The notes beneath the pieces were generated by a model. It did not search any database and was not told where the DNA came from. It saw nothing but the letters and a program-made list of their open reading frames with translations. A stretch of DNA of 42,686 bases. It comes from Myxococcus sp. RHSTA-1-4. GTDB taxonomy: Bacteria; Myxococcota; Myxococcia; Myxococcales; Myxococcaceae. A program made the translations under genes and the position numbers. Positions 41,945 through 42,686 of this stretch are shown here, piece by piece (position 1 is the stretch's first letter; every line of letters starts with the position of its first letter). Where the stretch lies: the NCBI RefSeq assembly GCF_020037125.1, contig NZ_JAIQDG010000058.1:1-42686 (forward strand), in the 5' to 3' direction.

Positions 41945-41958
41945 GGACCTCCAGGTCC
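41945..41958 (-). promoter_or_regulatory. Dyad enclosing the DUF924 ribosome-binding site
   Basis: GGACCT-CC-AGGTCC; on the minus strand the mRNA would read GGACCUGGAGGUCC directly before GUC-AUG. Folding it (GGACC/GGUCC stem, UGGA loop) would cover the GGAGGU ribosome-binding site and could lower translation. Confidence 0.35.
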
Positions 41959-42081
41959 TTGATGGGGGACCTGCTTTTTCTACACCGCCAGCCGCCGGAC
42001 TGGCGGCGGGGCGGAGCGGACACCACCTTCCAGAAGACAGTGGCGGAGCCCCAGGGGGGGGCGGGCCACGGGAGGACGACG

Positions 42082-42615
42082 ATGGAGCCGACGACGCGGA
42101 CAGTGCCGGGCCCCGTGAAGCGCACGGCCCTCAACCCCACGCTGCGCAAGGAGTCCGTGGCGGCGCTGGGCGCCTTCAGCGCGCTCACCCTCGGCACGGC
42201 GGTGGCGGGAGGCCGGCAGCGCCCCGCGGACCAGCTGTGGTACCGGCGCCTGCACAAGCCGCCCTTCCAGCCGCCGGCGAAGGTGTTCGCCCCGGTGTGG
42301 ACGGTGCTGTACGGCCTCATCGCCATCTCTGGCTGGCGCGTGTGGACGGCACCCGCGGGGCCGGCCCGCTCCAAGGCGCTGGGCTGGTGGGGCGTACAGA
42401 TGGGCCTCAACGCCGCCTGGTCCTGGCTCTTCTTCAACCGCCACCAGCCGCGCCGCGCGCTCGTGGACATCGTGGCGCTGCTGGGGAGCATCGGCGCCTA
42501 CACCGCCAACGCGCGGAAGGTGGACCGGCCCGCGGCCCGGATGATGGTGCCCTACCTGGCCTGGGTGGGCTTCGCCAACGTGCTGAACGCCGAAATCGTC
42601 CGCCGCAACCGCTAG
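42082..42615 (+). CDS. TspO/MBR family membrane protein
   Basis: The 177-residue product (ATG 42082, GGGAGGA upstream) has about five membrane spans and the TspO signature: WYRRLHKPPFQPPAKVFAPV, WTVLYGLIAISGWRVW, GLNAAWSWLFFNRHQPRRAL and a C-terminal VLNAEIVRRNR. Bacterial TspO binds tetrapyrroles and cholesterol-like ligands and influences porphyrin levels and stress responses. It is divergent from DUF924 with a 140-bp gap. The N-terminus is about 40 residues longer than usual before the first WYxxLxKP motif. Confidence 0.9.
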   Translation: MEPTTRTVPGPVKRTALNPTLRKESVAALGAFSALTLGTAVAGGRQRPADQLWYRRLHKPPFQPPAKVFAPVWTVLYGLIAISGWRVWTAPAGPARSKALGWWGVQMGLNAAWSWLFFNRHQPRRALVDIVALLGSIGAYTANARKVDRPAARMMVPYLAWVGFANVLNAEIVRRNR

Positions 42616-42652
42616 GAGCGTGTTGGAGTAACGGCAAGAACCTACTTGAGGC

Positions 42653-42681
42653 GTAGGCAAGGGCGTGATGCGCTTGCCTAC
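42653..42681. terminator. Hairpin downstream of the TspO gene
   Basis: GTAGGCAAG (42653-42661) pairs perfectly with CTTGCCTAC (42673-42681) around an 11-nt loop, 37 bp after the stop. An alternative stem, CCTAC (42641-42645) with GTAGG (42653-42657), competes with it. No U-tract is visible before the window ends. Confidence 0.4.
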
Positions 42682-42686
42682 CCATG

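Noticed and set aside
1..42686. rRNA, tRNA genes, insertion sequences and integrases
   Set aside because: I looked for tRNA cloverleaf ends, transposase motifs and recombinases and recognised none; a dedicated tRNA or covariance-model scan was not possible here.

Overview
The window is very GC-rich with strong third-position G/C and carries a complete pomY-pomZ-pomX cell-division-site cluster, many lipoproteins with outer-membrane-style lipoboxes, and several families typical of large delta-proteobacterial genomes. I infer a chromosome of a Myxococcaceae member (Myxococcus, Pyxidicoccus or Corallococcus type). No rRNA, tRNA, insertion sequence or CRISPR array was recognised.

Layout. 1-67: start of a leftward gene leaving the window. 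68-891: no gene, but seven copies of a 93-94-bp palindrome-bearing tandem repeat. 892-1682: a lipoprotein gene that reads well only if two +1 frameshifts are allowed. 1784-6200: two leftward exported lipoproteins, one with seven CARDB-like repeats and one a family S37 serine peptidase. 6351-8623: a leftward nitronate monooxygenase/double cyclic-nucleotide-binding pair plus a small conserved protein. 8718-11130: a fused dihydroxyacetone kinase and a secreted protein of unknown function.

11146-19574 looks like an accessory segment. It starts with the severed 3' end of an SGNH hydrolase, continues with a two-gene unit (a multi-domain membrane protein and a large CHAT caspase-like protease with visible His and Cys), then a stand-alone B3/B4 protein, then an Xre-ImmA/IrrE protein coupled to a PIN-domain protein (toxin-antitoxin-like). 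The membrane protein plus CHAT protease pair is the best candidate for an undescribed system.

19728-29732 is mostly housekeeping or regulatory: an ABC-F ATPase, a covarying hairpin repeat cluster, two bacterial-PH membrane proteins, a TetR-ALDH-ALDH operon with three evenly spaced 13-bp operator-like sites, a phospholipase-D-like protein, a desaturase overlapping an AraC regulator, and a small Xre regulator.

30153-34220 is the pomY-pomZ-pomX cluster. PomX and PomY form the assembly that the ParA-type ATPase PomZ positions over the nucleoid at midcell before FtsZ. 34342-42615 holds a DUF4382 lipoprotein, a leftward CHASE2 adenylate cyclase/SH3/M48 metalloprotease operon, a rightward pair of ferritin-like di-iron proteins, a DUF924 protein and a TspO/MBR membrane protein. 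The window ends in a hairpin.
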